Of a DNA stretch of 64,000 nucleotides, positions 36,304-49,883 are shown piece after piece (the stretch's first letter is position 1; the number at the start of each line of letters is the position of its first letter). The DNA lies in the NCBI RefSeq assembly GCF_002149965.1, contig NZ_MSQB01000011.1, positions 123,374 through 187,373 on the forward strand, given 5' to 3'. The translations under genes and the position numbers were made by a program. This stretch comes from Novosphingobium panipatense. Lineage in GTDB: Bacteria > Pseudomonadota > Alphaproteobacteria > Sphingomonadales > Sphingomonadaceae. The notes beneath the pieces are model-generated. The model was given only the letters and a program-made list of their open reading frames with translations. It did no database searches and had not been told where the DNA came from.

Positions 36304-37479
36304 TTACCGAGTGGGTGGGTTGCGCCATCCGATGATCACTTCGTCACCGGGCTTGAGGTCGTTGGCGAAGACTTCCGTGCGTTTGCCGTCGCCCGCGCCC
36401 GTGGAAACATAGACCCGGCGCGGTTCGCCGTCCGGTGAAACGAGATAAATGCGCGCCCTGCTGCGATCGGACGAGTTTTCCGGCTCGAACGTGAGCGCCC
36501 CGTCCGGCACAAGCATCACGCCCTTGCGCGGCGGCAATCCGATCTCGACAGTCGCGGCCATGCCCGGGCGGACGGTTTCGGCGGGGTTTTCGAGCGCGAA
36601 AGCCGCGCGGCGCGAACCCGGCGCATCGGCCCGGTCCACCAGCACGCGGGCCAGCGTGGCCTGCTGAACGTCCCCCGGCATGGCATCGAGCCGCACCCTG
36701 GCCACCGTGCCCGTACCGATCTCGGCATCCCCGGCCTTGGCGAGCGGGACCTCGATCTCCAGCGTCTCGTCGCTGGCCGCGATCGTGAACAGGCGCATGC
36801 CGCTCCGCACGCGCTGGCCGGTGCTGATGTTGCGATCCACCACGAAGCCCGCGATGGGCGCCCGCACCACAGCCGAAGCCAGCTTCTCGCTATCGGCTTT
36901 GAGGCTGCTGCGGGCGGCGGAAAGCCGCGATTCTGCGGCGGACACTTCCCGGCTCGCCCGGTCCACCGCGCTGCGCGCGCCTTCAAGCTCGTTGATGGCG
37001 GGTACGCGGTGCCCGGAACGGCGCCAGACATCCTCGAACCGACCGAGACGCGCCGCCGCTTCCTCGCGCGCGGCGCGCGCCGCGGCAAGGTCGGATTCCG
37101 CTGCGGAAACCAGCGCGCGATCGGCAGAGAGCGTGCTGCGCAGCGGCTCCGCATCGATCATCGCCAGGACTTGTCCTTCCTCGACCCTTCCGCCTGCAGG
37201 CACGCCTTCGGCCGAAACCGTGCCGTCCAGCGCGGCGGCCAGCACGACCTCGCCGCTGCCGTGGATGGTGCCGCGCTCGGAAATCAGCGGTACGATATCG
37301 CCCCGCTCGACGATCGCGGTGTAATAGGGCGAATCCGTACCGCTCAGGAAGCGCACCAACAGCAGGATCGCCGCCACCGCCGCCACCGCCAGCAGCAGCA
37401 GGCTGAGCAGATGGCTACGCCCGCGCCGCCGCCCGGATCCCAGGAATGTATCGAGCACCCCCGATTCGGCGTCAGTCAC
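36304..37479 (-). CDS. HlyD/RND-type periplasmic adaptor protein
   Basis: Membrane fusion protein of 391 residues. One N-terminal membrane anchor lies at about 24-44, then half of a lipoyl domain (GTVSAEGVPAGGRVEEGQVL), a long alpha-helical hairpin at about 115-205, the second lipoyl half (APIAGFVVDRNISTGQRV), and beta-barrel and membrane-proximal domains. The start is a GTG that overlaps the upstream outer-membrane gene by eight bases. Adaptors normally link an inner-membrane pump to a TolC-like channel. No pump gene is in this operon; opgG and opgH follow instead. Confidence 0.87.
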   Translation of the reverse strand: MTDAESGVLDTFLGSGRRRGRSHLLSLLLLAVAAVAAILLLVRFLSGTDSPYYTAIVERGDIVPLISERGTIHGSGEVVLAAALDGTVSAEGVPAGGRVEEGQVLAMIDAEPLRSTLSADRALVSAAESDLAAARAAREEAAARLGRFEDVWRRSGHRVPAINELEGARSAVDRASREVSAAESRLSAARSSLKADSEKLASAVVRAPIAGFVVDRNISTGQRVRSGMRLFTIAASDETLEIEVPLAKAGDAEIGTGTVARVRLDAMPGDVQQATLARVLVDRADAPGSRRAAFALENPAETVRPGMAATVEIGLPPRKGVMLVPDGALTFEPENSSDRSRARIYLVSPDGEPRRVYVSTGAGDGKRTEVFANDLKPGDEVIIGWRNPPTR

Positions 37480-38671
37480 AGGTCGCAGTCCCCATCGGCG
37501 GGTTCAGGTCGGCCGCCGACCAGCCCCCGCCTTCCATCTTGTAGAGGCGGACGATCGCCGCTGCCCGGTCGGCCTTGAGGTTCACGCGCGCCTCGTCCGC
37601 TGCAAGTGCCGCCGCTTCCGCCACATAGAGCGTCGCGAAATCGCCGAAACCGGCCTTGTAGGAAGCGCGCGCGTCCGAAACCGCCCTTTTTGCCTGCGCA
37701 GCGGTTTCGTCGATCGCGGACTGGCGTGCATCGAGCGCCGCCAGCGACTGGCGCATCGAGCTCATTTCCGTCCGCGCGCCGGTTTCCGCCTTCTCCAGCT
37801 TCTGAAGCGCGTCGCGCAGGGCGGGCGCGGTCGTCTCGTCGGTGGGCGCGGCGCGCGCGGCGTCGAGTTCGGCCTGCGTCACTTTGGCATGGGCCAGGCT
37901 CGATTCGAGGCGGCTGCTCAGCGCCAGCAGATCGGCACGGCGAAGCGGCGCATCGGCTGCGGGCGGCGCACCGGGCGAGATCACGGGGACTTCCGCCTTT
38001 TCGCCCAGCGCGGTGAGCAGATCGTTATCCGTCATGCCGGTCATCGCCGCGAGCGCCGCGCGAGCGGCATCGAAGCGGGACCGCGTGGCGGAAACGTCGG
38101 CATCGACCACGCCCGCGATGCTGTTGCCCAGGCCTCCGTCGATGGCGGTGACGAGACCGGCCTGACGGCGGAATTCGGCAATCACGGCATTGTCGCGGAA
38201 CTGGTCCAGCCGTCCGGTGCGAAGCGTGAGGATCTGCTGGAGGCGGCGGACCTGCACATAGGCGAGCGCCACTTCGGTCGCGCGATCGGCGCGGGCCTGA
38301 GCATAGGCATAAGCCCAGGCCATGCGCGCCGCGTCGCGTTCGGGGGCCTGGTCCTTGCCGACCAGCGCCCGCACTTTGCCCGCCAGCCGCCGCGAGGCCG
38401 CAGCGTCGGTCTCTTCCTGCTCGTGGAGGCGCGCGGCGCGGCAGGCCAGGTCGTTGTCGGCGGCAATGCCGCGCTCGACGAGATTGGCCAGGAGCGGATC
38501 GCCCGCCGTCTTCCACCAGTCACCGTCCGCAGGCGCCTCCACCGGCGGTGCGATCACGAGGCTGGCGTCGGCTTCGGGCGCGGCCGTGGTAGCGCACCCG
38601 GCCAGCGCGCAAGCGAGCGCTCCGACCATCAAGGGCCGGGAAGCACTGAAAGGGAAAGCATGTTTTCGCAC
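37472..38671 (-). CDS. TolC-like outer-membrane efflux lipoprotein
   Basis: Outer-membrane factor of the TolC/OprM class. The product has a lipoprotein signal with lipobox ALAGC and long Ala-rich amphipathic helices in the usual repeat arrangement. The start is uncertain. A GTG at 38671 gives a well-formed signal (RKH, then a hydrophobic run, Cys26) and 399 residues; ATGs at 38710 and 38719 would add 13-16 residues. Either way it is shorter than most OprM relatives (about 460-490). It is directly coupled to the HlyD-type adaptor gene. The pobA gene lies upstream on the same strand with an inverted repeat between. Confidence 0.78.
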   Translation of the reverse strand: MRKHAFPFSASRPLMVGALACALAGCATTAAPEADASLVIAPPVEAPADGDWWKTAGDPLLANLVERGIAADNDLACRAARLHEQEETDAAASRRLAGKVRALVGKDQAPERDAARMAWAYAYAQARADRATEVALAYVQVRRLQQILTLRTGRLDQFRDNAVIAEFRRQAGLVTAIDGGLGNSIAGVVDADVSATRSRFDAARAALAAMTGMTDNDLLTALGEKAEVPVISPGAPPAADAPLRRADLLALSSRLESSLAHAKVTQAELDAARAAPTDETTAPALRDALQKLEKAETGARTEMSSMRQSLAALDARQSAIDETAAQAKRAVSDARASYKAGFGDFATLYVAEAAALAADEARVNLKADRAAAIVRLYKMEGGGWSAADLNPPMGTATCD

Positions 38672-38840
38672 GATTGCTGCGATAGCAGCAAAGTCCGCAG
38701 AGGCAATCATGCTGCGCATGCGAAGCGGCCAACTTCTTGCTCCAGGCGCGAAAAGCCCCTGCCCCACATCGACCGAAAGGCCGTCGATCCCCCGCTGACC
38801 ACACCTCTATCCATTACCCTGCCGGCCCTCGCTCAATCCG

Positions 38841-38882
38841 TTTCGACAACCGAACGCACGGAAAGGCGTCAGGTTGTCGAAA
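38841..38882. terminator. 11-bp inverted repeat downstream of pobA
   Basis: TTTCGACAACC (38841-38851) and GGTTGTCGAAA (38872-38882) are perfect arms around a 20-nt loop, in the gap between pobA and the outer-membrane factor gene. It could terminate pobA transcription or be an operator for the following operon. The long loop and missing U tract make the terminator role uncertain. Confidence 0.45.
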
Positions 38883-38941
38883 GGAACGGCGATGAACGCC
38901 GATCGGGCGGATAAGGTTCCGGTTTCTGCCCGGTTATCGAG

Positions 38942-40168
<1,227 letters not shown>

Positions 40169-40266
40169 TCATGGGGTGCCTCGCTTCGCCATCGGGATTG
40201 ACACTGCGCGCGGTCTGGCGGAATGCACCGGAAGGCCATTCTTCAGGTACTTTCGAGACACACCTC

Positions 40267-41148
40267 ATGCTTGCCCGTCCCGTCCCCTCTTATATCCTCT
40301 ACGGCGAGGATATCCCCGAAAGCACTGCGGAATTCGGGCATATCGAGACGATCGCCGCGCGAAGTTCCTTGCATGACTGGGAAATCGCGCCACACCGCCA
40401 TGTCCGGGGCGTGCAGGTCATGCTGGTATCGAAGGGACAGGTGACGCTCACCATCGACGATACGACGGAGACGCTGGAAGCGCCCTGTCACATCGTGGTT
40501 CCGGCCGGCAGCATTCACGGCTTTCGCTTCCGGCCGGAGACCCTCGGCTATGTGCTGATGCTCAGCAGCGGCTTCGCGGAACGGCGCAGCGGATTGAGTG
40601 AGCGCCGCCGCGGGCTGGGCGACCCATTGCTCCATGCCGCCACCCACGGCCGCTTCGCGCCGACGCCGCCCGATATATTGCAGCGGGTCGAGTTTCTCTG
40701 CGCCGAGATGCTCGCCATCCCGCAGGACTGGCGGCGCCCGAATGCGCTCTTCCTGTCCATGGCGGAGGCGCTGCTGCGTTCACTGCTGCCGGAGGAGGAG
40801 ACGGCGGACGAAGGCAGCGGCGACCAGCGCATCTCGCACCTCCGCCACCTCGTCGAACTGCACTTTCGCGACCAGTTGCCGGTAGGCTGGTACGCCGAGC
40901 GGTTGGGCATGACCGCGCGCACCCTCACCCGCCTGTGCCGCGCCCGACTGGATTGCTCGCCGCAGGAACTGCTCCACGCCCGGCTCGCGCTGGAGGCGCA
41001 GCGGTTGCTCTGCTTTGCCAATGCCAGCGTGGTGCAGGTCTCGAACGAACTGGGGTTTTCGGACCCTTCGTATTTCTCGCGGTTCTACCTGCGGATGACG
41101 GGGCACCGGCCGCATCTGGACAAGTCCACCCATGCGCATGGGGAGTGA
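40267..41148 (+). CDS. AraC-family regulator, probably of pobA
   Basis: 293 residues from the ATG at 40267; a longer in-frame reading would cross the divergent promoter. The N-terminal cupin domain has HDWEIAPHRHVRGVQ. Two C-terminal helix-turn-helix motifs follow (AERLGMTARTLTRLCRARL; VSNELGFSDPSYFSRFY). It corresponds to the PobR/PobC type of AraC activator that responds to 4-hydroxybenzoate. The 155-bp gap to pobA contains no obvious perfect palindrome. A convergent-gene repeat starts directly after its stop. Confidence 0.87.
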   Translation: MLARPVPSYILYGEDIPESTAEFGHIETIAARSSLHDWEIAPHRHVRGVQVMLVSKGQVTLTIDDTTETLEAPCHIVVPAGSIHGFRFRPETLGYVLMLSSGFAERRSGLSERRRGLGDPLLHAATHGRFAPTPPDILQRVEFLCAEMLAIPQDWRRPNALFLSMAEALLRSLLPEEETADEGSGDQRISHLRHLVELHFRDQLPVGWYAERLGMTARTLTRLCRARLDCSPQELLHARLALEAQRLLCFANASVVQVSNELGFSDPSYFSRFYLRMTGHRPHLDKSTHAHGE

Positions 41149-41150
41149 AG

Positions 41151-41343
41151 GGATAAGGAAAAGCAGGGGAGCATAGCCCCCCTGCACCCCCATGACTGTC
41201 TAGGTCATGCCCAGCCTATTTGTTGTGCGCCCATGGTGACGTCGGGAGACTTATTGGCTGCGCCGCAGGGAGCGCACGACGGCCAGGCAGCGCGCGAGAT
41301 AGACATTCCGAGGGTCTGGGGGATCATCCCCCAGGACTTCCTC
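41151..41343 (+). repeat. Convergent-gene repeat element, copy B
   Basis: About 190 bp filling the gap between the convergent AraC and rhamnosidase genes. The first hairpin is at 41163-41185 (GCAGGGG / CCCCTGC) and the second at 41316-41334 (CTGGGGG-ATCAT-CCCCCAG). Relative to copy A, the second base pair of hairpin 2 changes from C-G to T-A on both sides, so the pairing is kept. The middle part (for example CGTCGGGAGACTT) is shared with copy C. Confidence 0.82.
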
Positions 41344-44742
<3,399 letters not shown>

Positions 44743-44822
44743 AGTCCCTCCCGGATCCAATGGTTATGGTCTTGTCTTCTTGCGCCGGTCACCGAAACCG
44801 AATGGTTTTGGCGGCAGGCGAT

Positions 44823-44849
44823 GCCGGGAGGGCTTTTGCCCTTCCCGGC
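44823..44849 (-). terminator. Hairpin between rhaI and the rhamnosidase gene
   Basis: GCCGGGAGGGC (44823-44833) pairs with GCCCTTCCCGGC (44838-44849) with one bulge, around TTTT. It lies 24 bp after the rhaI stop on the minus strand. No U tract follows, so it may lower expression of the rhamnosidase relative to rhaD and rhaI or stabilise the upstream message. Confidence 0.5.
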
Positions 44850-44872
44850 GGCAGTTCAGGTATCGAAAAGGA

Positions 44873-46165
44873 TCAGACGATCCCGGCGCCGAGGCCCACG
44901 GCCTTGCGTTCCTGGGCCTTGCGGTCGCGCCAGCGGCTTTCGCGGTAGACGCCCAGCACGTCCGCCGCACCGCCCGCTTCCACGCGTGCCTTGGCGAGGA
45001 TCGGGCTGACATCGACGTTGTAGGCCCGGCGCAGGGCCTGGAAGGCCATCATCGTGTCGTTGGCTTCCTGCGAGAGATGCAGGGCCTCGCGATCCACCAG
45101 CAGGGCCTTGGCATAGCAGGAGCCAATGGCCTCGGCGGAGGACAGCATGGATTCGATCGGGTCGGTCACGTTGTGCGACTGGTCTATCATGTAGCTGGGC
45201 TTGAAGCCGTCTCGCGGCGCCAGTTCGGCCTCGACCAGTTCGTTGAACACCAGGAACAGCTGGTGCGGGTTGATCGAACCGGAATCGAGATCGTCGTCGC
45301 CGTACTTGCTGTCGTTGAAGTGGAAGCCGCCCAGCTTGCCGAAGCGGTGGAGGCGGGCCACGATCTGCTCGATGTTCACGTTGGGCGCATGGTGTCCCAG
45401 ATCCACCAGGCACTTGGCCTTGGGGCCCAGTTCCTGCGCGGCGAGGATCGAGGAGCCCCAGTCGCTGATCACGGTGGAGTAGAACGCCGGTTCGAACATC
45501 TTGTGTTCCAGCAGCATGCGCCAGTCGTCCGGCAGCGCGGCATAAACTTGCGCGGCCGCGTCCAGATAGCGGTCGAGGCTGCGGCCAAGGTCCTGCTGGC
45601 CGGGGAAGTTTGTGCCGTCGCCCACCCAGACGGTGAGGTCGGTGGAGCCGAGCTGCCGGCCGATCTCGATGCATTCGATGTTGTGCTCGACGGCCTGCTG
45701 GCGGGTCGCCTCGATGGTCGAGGAAAGCGAGCCGGTGGCGTACGTGTGCGCCTGGTCCTTCTGGTCCTGGAACGTGTTCGAGTTCACCGCATCGAAGCCC
45801 AGGCCGAGGCTGGCGGCTTCTTCGCGCAGGGCCTTGTAGTCGCTCACCTTGTCCCAGGGGAAGTGCGGCGAGACGCGCGGCGTCAGGCGCGAAAGCTGGT
45901 TGATGACGGCGCAGTCTTCCAGCTTCTCATGAATGGTGGTCGGCTCGCCCGCGATGGGGAACTTGGCGAAGCGGGTGCCGCCCCGGCCAGCGCCCCACGA
46001 AGGAACGGCGACCGAGAAGGCGGCGACCTTGTCCTTGATCGCGTCGATGGCGATGCCCGAACGCTCCAGCTTGCGGCCGAGCGAGGCATATTCGTCCTCC
46101 AGCGCATCCGCGGCGCGGGCATTGGCTTCGGCGATCAGCTCATCGGAAATCGGCAGTCTGCTCAT
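44873..46165 (-). CDS. rhaI: L-rhamnose isomerase (TIM-barrel, Pseudomonas stutzeri type)
   Basis: Converts L-rhamnose to L-rhamnulose. The 430-residue product is the xylose-isomerase-like type, unrelated in detail to E. coli RhaA. Putative metal ligands are Glu220 in LLEHKMFEP, Asp255 and His258 in LVDLGHHAPN, His282 in FHFNDSKYGDDDLD, and Asp290 and Asp292, in the order and spacing known for the P. stutzeri enzyme. The clear ATG at 46165 lies 64 bp after rhaD on the same strand. Its position between an aldolase gene and the rhamnosidase gene confirms the substrate. Confidence 0.93.
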   Translation of the reverse strand: MSRLPISDELIAEANARAADALEDEYASLGRKLERSGIAIDAIKDKVAAFSVAVPSWGAGRGGTRFAKFPIAGEPTTIHEKLEDCAVINQLSRLTPRVSPHFPWDKVSDYKALREEAASLGLGFDAVNSNTFQDQKDQAHTYATGSLSSTIEATRQQAVEHNIECIEIGRQLGSTDLTVWVGDGTNFPGQQDLGRSLDRYLDAAAQVYAALPDDWRMLLEHKMFEPAFYSTVISDWGSSILAAQELGPKAKCLVDLGHHAPNVNIEQIVARLHRFGKLGGFHFNDSKYGDDDLDSGSINPHQLFLVFNELVEAELAPRDGFKPSYMIDQSHNVTDPIESMLSSAEAIGSCYAKALLVDREALHLSQEANDTMMAFQALRRAYNVDVSPILAKARVEAGGAADVLGVYRESRWRDRKAQERKAVGLGAGIV

Positions 46166-46229
46166 TCTTCTATCCTCTTGCCCGTTCGGGGACCGCGCCG
46201 GTCCGCGCGTTCCCCGAATTCATCTCTTA

Positions 46230-48341
46230 TCAGCGCGTGAAGGCCTGTGCGTTACCGGCATCGACATTGATCATATTGCCGGTGGATTTCGCCGACTGGT
46301 CGCCGGCCAGGAAATAGACCGCCTCGGCAATGTCGGACGGCAGCACGTCGCGCTTCAGCATGGAGCGGTTGCGGTAGTGCTCTTCCAGTTCCTTGCCGGT
46401 GTCGATGCCATGGGCGCCCGCGCGTTCCTTGCGCCAGTCGCCGTCCCAGATCTTGCTGCCCTTGATGACGGCATCGGGGTTGACGACGTTGACGCGGATG
46501 CCGTGCGGCGCGCCTTCCAGCGCCAGGCAGCGCGCAAGGTGGTTCGCCGCCGCCTTGGCCGAGGCATAGGCCGAGGCATTGGTGGCAGCGGCCACGCCGT
46601 TCTTCGAACCGATGAACACCACCGAAGTACCGCCCTGCTCCTTCATGCCCTTCAGCAGCGGCCAGGCGGCGCGGCTGGTGAGGAAGTAACCCTGCGCCAG
46701 CACGTCGTAATTGCGGTTCCACAGCTCGATCGTGGTTTCCTCGATCGGGGCCGAGGAAGCGATACCGGCATTGGCGACGAGGATGTCGAGCCCGCCGAAT
46801 TCCCGCGCGGCCACGGCGAAGGCTTCGGAGACTTGCGCTTCGTCGGTCACGTCGCAGACGGCGGCGCGGACCACGTCCTTGCCGAACTGCTTGGCGAAAC
46901 CGGCGCGTACTTCCTCGACGGCACCCGCATCGCGATCGGCCAGCAGCACGCAGGCGCCGTCCGCCATCAGGCGCGCGGCGGTGGCGGCACCGATGCCGCC
47001 TGCGCCGCCGGTGACGAGCGCCACGCGGCCGACCAGCGGTTTCGGCGCAGGCATGCGCTGGAGCTTGGCTTCCTCAAGCAGCCAGTATTCGATGTCGAAC
47101 GCTTCCTGCTCGTCGAGCGCGATGTAGTCGCCGATGGCTTCCGCGCCGCGCATCACATTGATGGCGTTGCCGTAGAATTCCCCGGCAAGGCGCGCGGTGG
47201 TCTTGTCGGTGGCGAAAGTGATGCGGCCCACGCCGGGGACCAGCACGACCACCGGGTTGGCATCGCGCATCGCGGGCGAGTTGGGACGCTTGCAGCGCTC
47301 GTAATACGCTGCATACATGTCGCGATAATCGGCAATCTTCTGTGCCAGATAGTCCTGGTCCTGAAGACGCGAAGGGTCGAGGGTCAGGGGAGCGATCTTG
47401 GTGCGCAGGAAGTGATCGGGGCACGAGGTGCCGAGACCGGCCAGCCGCTCGAACTCCACCGAGTTCACGAATTCCAGCGCTTCGGCGTCGTCCGAGAAGT
47501 GTCCGACCTTGCGGCGCGCGCCGGTCATCAGACCGCGCAGACGCGGCATCAGGTCGGCGGCGATCTCCGCGCGGTTTTCGGCCGTGCCATGGGCCGCGCC
47601 GCCGAAGGCAGGCTTCTCGCCCAGCTTGGCATTGAGATAGTTCGCCGCGTCCGCGATCAGGTCGACGGTGTGTTCGTAGCAGGCCTTGGCGCTGTCGGCC
47701 CAGCAGATGATGCCGTGGCCCGCCAGCATGACGCCCTCGACGCCCGGATTGGCCGCGACGTAATCGCGAAGCTGCACGCCCAGCGTGTAACCGGGGCGCT
47801 TCCAGCCGAGCCAGCCGATCTTGCCACCCCAGATTTCCTGCGTCGCCGCCTCCCCGCCCGAGCTGGCCGCCAGCGCGATGATCGCATCGGGGTGAACGTG
47901 ATCGACATGGGCGAAGGGCAGCAGCGAGTGCAGCGGCGTATCGATAGAGGCCGCGCGGCCGTTCAGGTTGAACGTGCAATGCGGCAGGTAGCCGACCATC
48001 TTGTCGTCGTCTTCCGGCCCGCCGTAGTGCTTTTCGAGGCCGAGCAGCTTGTCCTGATAGAGCGTGGCGAAACCGTCGAGCTTCATCGAGCCGATATCGC
48101 CGCCCGATCCCTTCACCCAGAGCACTTCCACCGCCTGACCGGTCAGCGGATCAACCTCCTCCAGTTTCGCGGAGGTATTGCCGCCGCCGAAGTTGGTGAC
48201 GGTAAGGTCGGAGCCCAGCAGGTTCGAGCGATAGAGCAAGCGTTCTTCCGGGGAAAGCGTCGCGGCAAGCGAATCGTCCCAGCGGCTGGAAGGAACGGCG
48301 AAAGGAAGCGCCGCAGTGCGGGAAGCAGTCAGGGTATCCAT
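46230..48341 (-). CDS. rhaD: Bifunctional rhamnulose-1-phosphate aldolase / short-chain dehydrogenase
   Basis: 703-residue fusion. The N-terminal class II aldolase domain has zinc-type His145, His148 and His150 in HVDHVHPD, and a second His in LAGHGIICW. The C-terminal domain is a short-chain dehydrogenase with TGGAGGIG at 444-451, NAGIAS, and catalytic Tyr592/Lys596 in YASAK. It would cleave rhamnulose-1-phosphate to dihydroxyacetone phosphate and L-lactaldehyde and oxidise the latter to L-lactate. The ATG at 48341 is six bases after GAGG, so it is preferred to one at 48347. It heads the minus-strand rhamnose operon. Confidence 0.92.
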   Translation of the reverse strand: MDTLTASRTAALPFAVPSSRWDDSLAATLSPEERLLYRSNLLGSDLTVTNFGGGNTSAKLEEVDPLTGQAVEVLWVKGSGGDIGSMKLDGFATLYQDKLLGLEKHYGGPEDDDKMVGYLPHCTFNLNGRAASIDTPLHSLLPFAHVDHVHPDAIIALAASSGGEAATQEIWGGKIGWLGWKRPGYTLGVQLRDYVAANPGVEGVMLAGHGIICWADSAKACYEHTVDLIADAANYLNAKLGEKPAFGGAAHGTAENRAEIAADLMPRLRGLMTGARRKVGHFSDDAEALEFVNSVEFERLAGLGTSCPDHFLRTKIAPLTLDPSRLQDQDYLAQKIADYRDMYAAYYERCKRPNSPAMRDANPVVVLVPGVGRITFATDKTTARLAGEFYGNAINVMRGAEAIGDYIALDEQEAFDIEYWLLEEAKLQRMPAPKPLVGRVALVTGGAGGIGAATAARLMADGACVLLADRDAGAVEEVRAGFAKQFGKDVVRAAVCDVTDEAQVSEAFAVAAREFGGLDILVANAGIASSAPIEETTIELWNRNYDVLAQGYFLTSRAAWPLLKGMKEQGGTSVVFIGSKNGVAAATNASAYASAKAAANHLARCLALEGAPHGIRVNVVNPDAVIKGSKIWDGDWRKERAGAHGIDTGKELEEHYRNRSMLKRDVLPSDIAEAVYFLAGDQSAKSTGNMINVDAGNAQAFTR

Positions 48342-48392
48342 GATCATCCTCTACCAATTCGTGCTTGCATGAGCAATCTGTTTCGCTACAAA

Positions 48393-48410
48393 ACGATCAC
48401 GTTCGATCGT
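48393..48410. promoter_or_regulatory. Inverted repeat in the divergent rhamnose promoter
   Basis: ACGATC (48393-48398) and GATCGT (48405-48410) are perfect half-sites with a 6-bp spacer, midway in the 126-bp gap between the divergent rhaD and rhaB starts. It is the best candidate for binding of the DeoR-type regulator encoded at the end of the plus-strand operon. I found no second copy elsewhere in the module. Confidence 0.5.
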
Positions 48411-48467
48411 CAAAGTCAATCATAATTGGTCAGAACGCGCAAAAGGCAGAGGATGGTTGGAAGAGGC

Positions 48468-49883
48468 ATGACCGGCACGGGTACATTTATCGTCGTCGAT
48501 ATCGGCAAGACCCTCAGCAAGGTGACGCTCTGGACGCGCGGCGGCCGCATGCTCGACCGGCAGGTGCGCCCCAATGCAGTCTGCGCGCACGAAGGGCTGC
48601 GCCGCCTCGATGTCGAGGGAATCGGCCAGTGGCTGCGGGCAACGCTGCGTGGCTGGTCCGGGCATCCGGTGGAAGCGATCATCCCGGTGGCGCACGGTGC
48701 GGGCTTTGCCGCGCTGGACGAAACGGGCTTGCTGTTCCCGCCACTCGATTACGAGCAGGCCGTTCCCGAAGAAATCGTCGCGGACTATCGCCGGGAACGG
48801 GACGCCTTCACCCTCACCGGATCGCCCGCCCTGCCCGACGGCCTGAACCTCGGCACCCAGGTCTACTGGATGAGCCGCCTTCACCCCGCCGAGATGGCCC
48901 GTGCCACGCTGGTGCCCTGGGCCCAGTACTGGGCCTGGTTCCTGTCCGGGCATGTCGCCAGCGAAGTGACCAGCCTCGGCTGCCATACCGATCTCTGGTG
49001 CCCCGCCGACGCGCGCTTTTCGCCGATGGCCGAACGTTTCGGCTGGGCAGAGCGTTTCGCGCCCGTCGTCAAGGCAAGCGACGCCGTGGGCACGCTGCGT
49101 GCCGAGATCGCCGCCGAGACCGGCCTGCCTGCCACGGCGCAAGTGCTGGCGGGCCTCCACGATTCCAACGCCGCGCTGCTCGCCGCACGGGGCTTCGCGG
49201 AGATCGCGCGCAAGGAAGCGACGATCCTGTCCACCGGCACCTGGTTCATCGCCATGCGCCTTGCCGCCGAGACCTTCTCGATCGGCTCGCTGCCGGAAGC
49301 GCGCGACACGCTGGTCAATGTCGATGCCTACGGCTGGCCGGTGCCCTCGGCCCGCTTCATGGGCGGGCGCGAGATCGAATCGGTGATCCAGATCGACACC
49401 CGCCGCGTCGATATCCGCCCCGACCAGCCGAAACTGATGGAGGCCGTCCCCGGCCTGCTCGCGCGCGGCACGATGATGATGCCCACGCTCGCGCCCGGCT
49501 TCGGCCCTTTCCCCGAGGGCAAGGCCAACTGGATCGACAAGCCAGAGGAATGGGCCGGAACCTGGTATGCCCGCCGCGCGGCGATCTGCCTCTACGCGGC
49601 AATGGTGGCCGACACCTCGCTCGACCTGATCGGATCGAAGGAGCGCCTGCTGATCGAGGGGCGCTTTGCCGACGCCGAAGTCTTCGTGCGCGCCCTCGCT
49701 GCGCTGCGCCCCGAAACCGAAGTCTATGTGGCCAACGCCCATAACGACGTTTCGTTCGGCGCGCTGCGGCTGATCAATCCGCTGCTTCAGGCACAAGGTG
49801 GCCTCCGCCGGGTCGAGCCGCTCGAAGGCGATCTCATGGCCTACCGCGAGAAATGGCGCGCGCACATACGGGAGCTTGCCTGA
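48468..49883 (+). CDS. rhaB: L-rhamnulokinase (FGGY family)
   Basis: ATP-dependent sugar kinase of 471 residues. The N-terminal phosphate-1 motif is [24 protein letters not shown] is in the second domain, and [10 protein letters not shown] is near the C-terminus. The ATG at 48468 comes after GGAAGAGG; earlier ATGs at 48426 and 48453 are possible. In context it phosphorylates L-rhamnulose. It opens the plus-strand rhamnose operon and ends on a one-base overlap with lldD (TGATG). It is divergent from E. coli RhaB in sequence, so the substrate assignment rests on the operon. Confidence 0.87.
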   Translation: MTGTGTFIVVDIGKTLSKVTLWTRGGRMLDRQVRPNAVCAHEGLRRLDVEGIGQWLRATLRGWSGHPVEAIIPVAHGAGFAALDETGLLFPPLDYEQAVPEEIVADYRRERDAFTLTGSPALPDGLNLGTQVYWMSRLHPAEMARATLVPWAQYWAWFLSGHVASEVTSLGCHTDLWCPADARFSPMAERFGWAERFAPVVKASDAVGTLRAEIAAETGLPATAQVLAGLHDSNAALLAARGFAEIARKEATILSTGTWFIAMRLAAETFSIGSLPEARDTLVNVDAYGWPVPSARFMGGREIESVIQIDTRRVDIRPDQPKLMEAVPGLLARGTMMMPTLAPGFGPFPEGKANWIDKPEEWAGTWYARRAAICLYAAMVADTSLDLIGSKERLLIEGRFADAEVFVRALAALRPETEVYVANAHNDVSFGALRLINPLLQAQGGLRRVEPLEGDLMAYREKWRAHIRELA

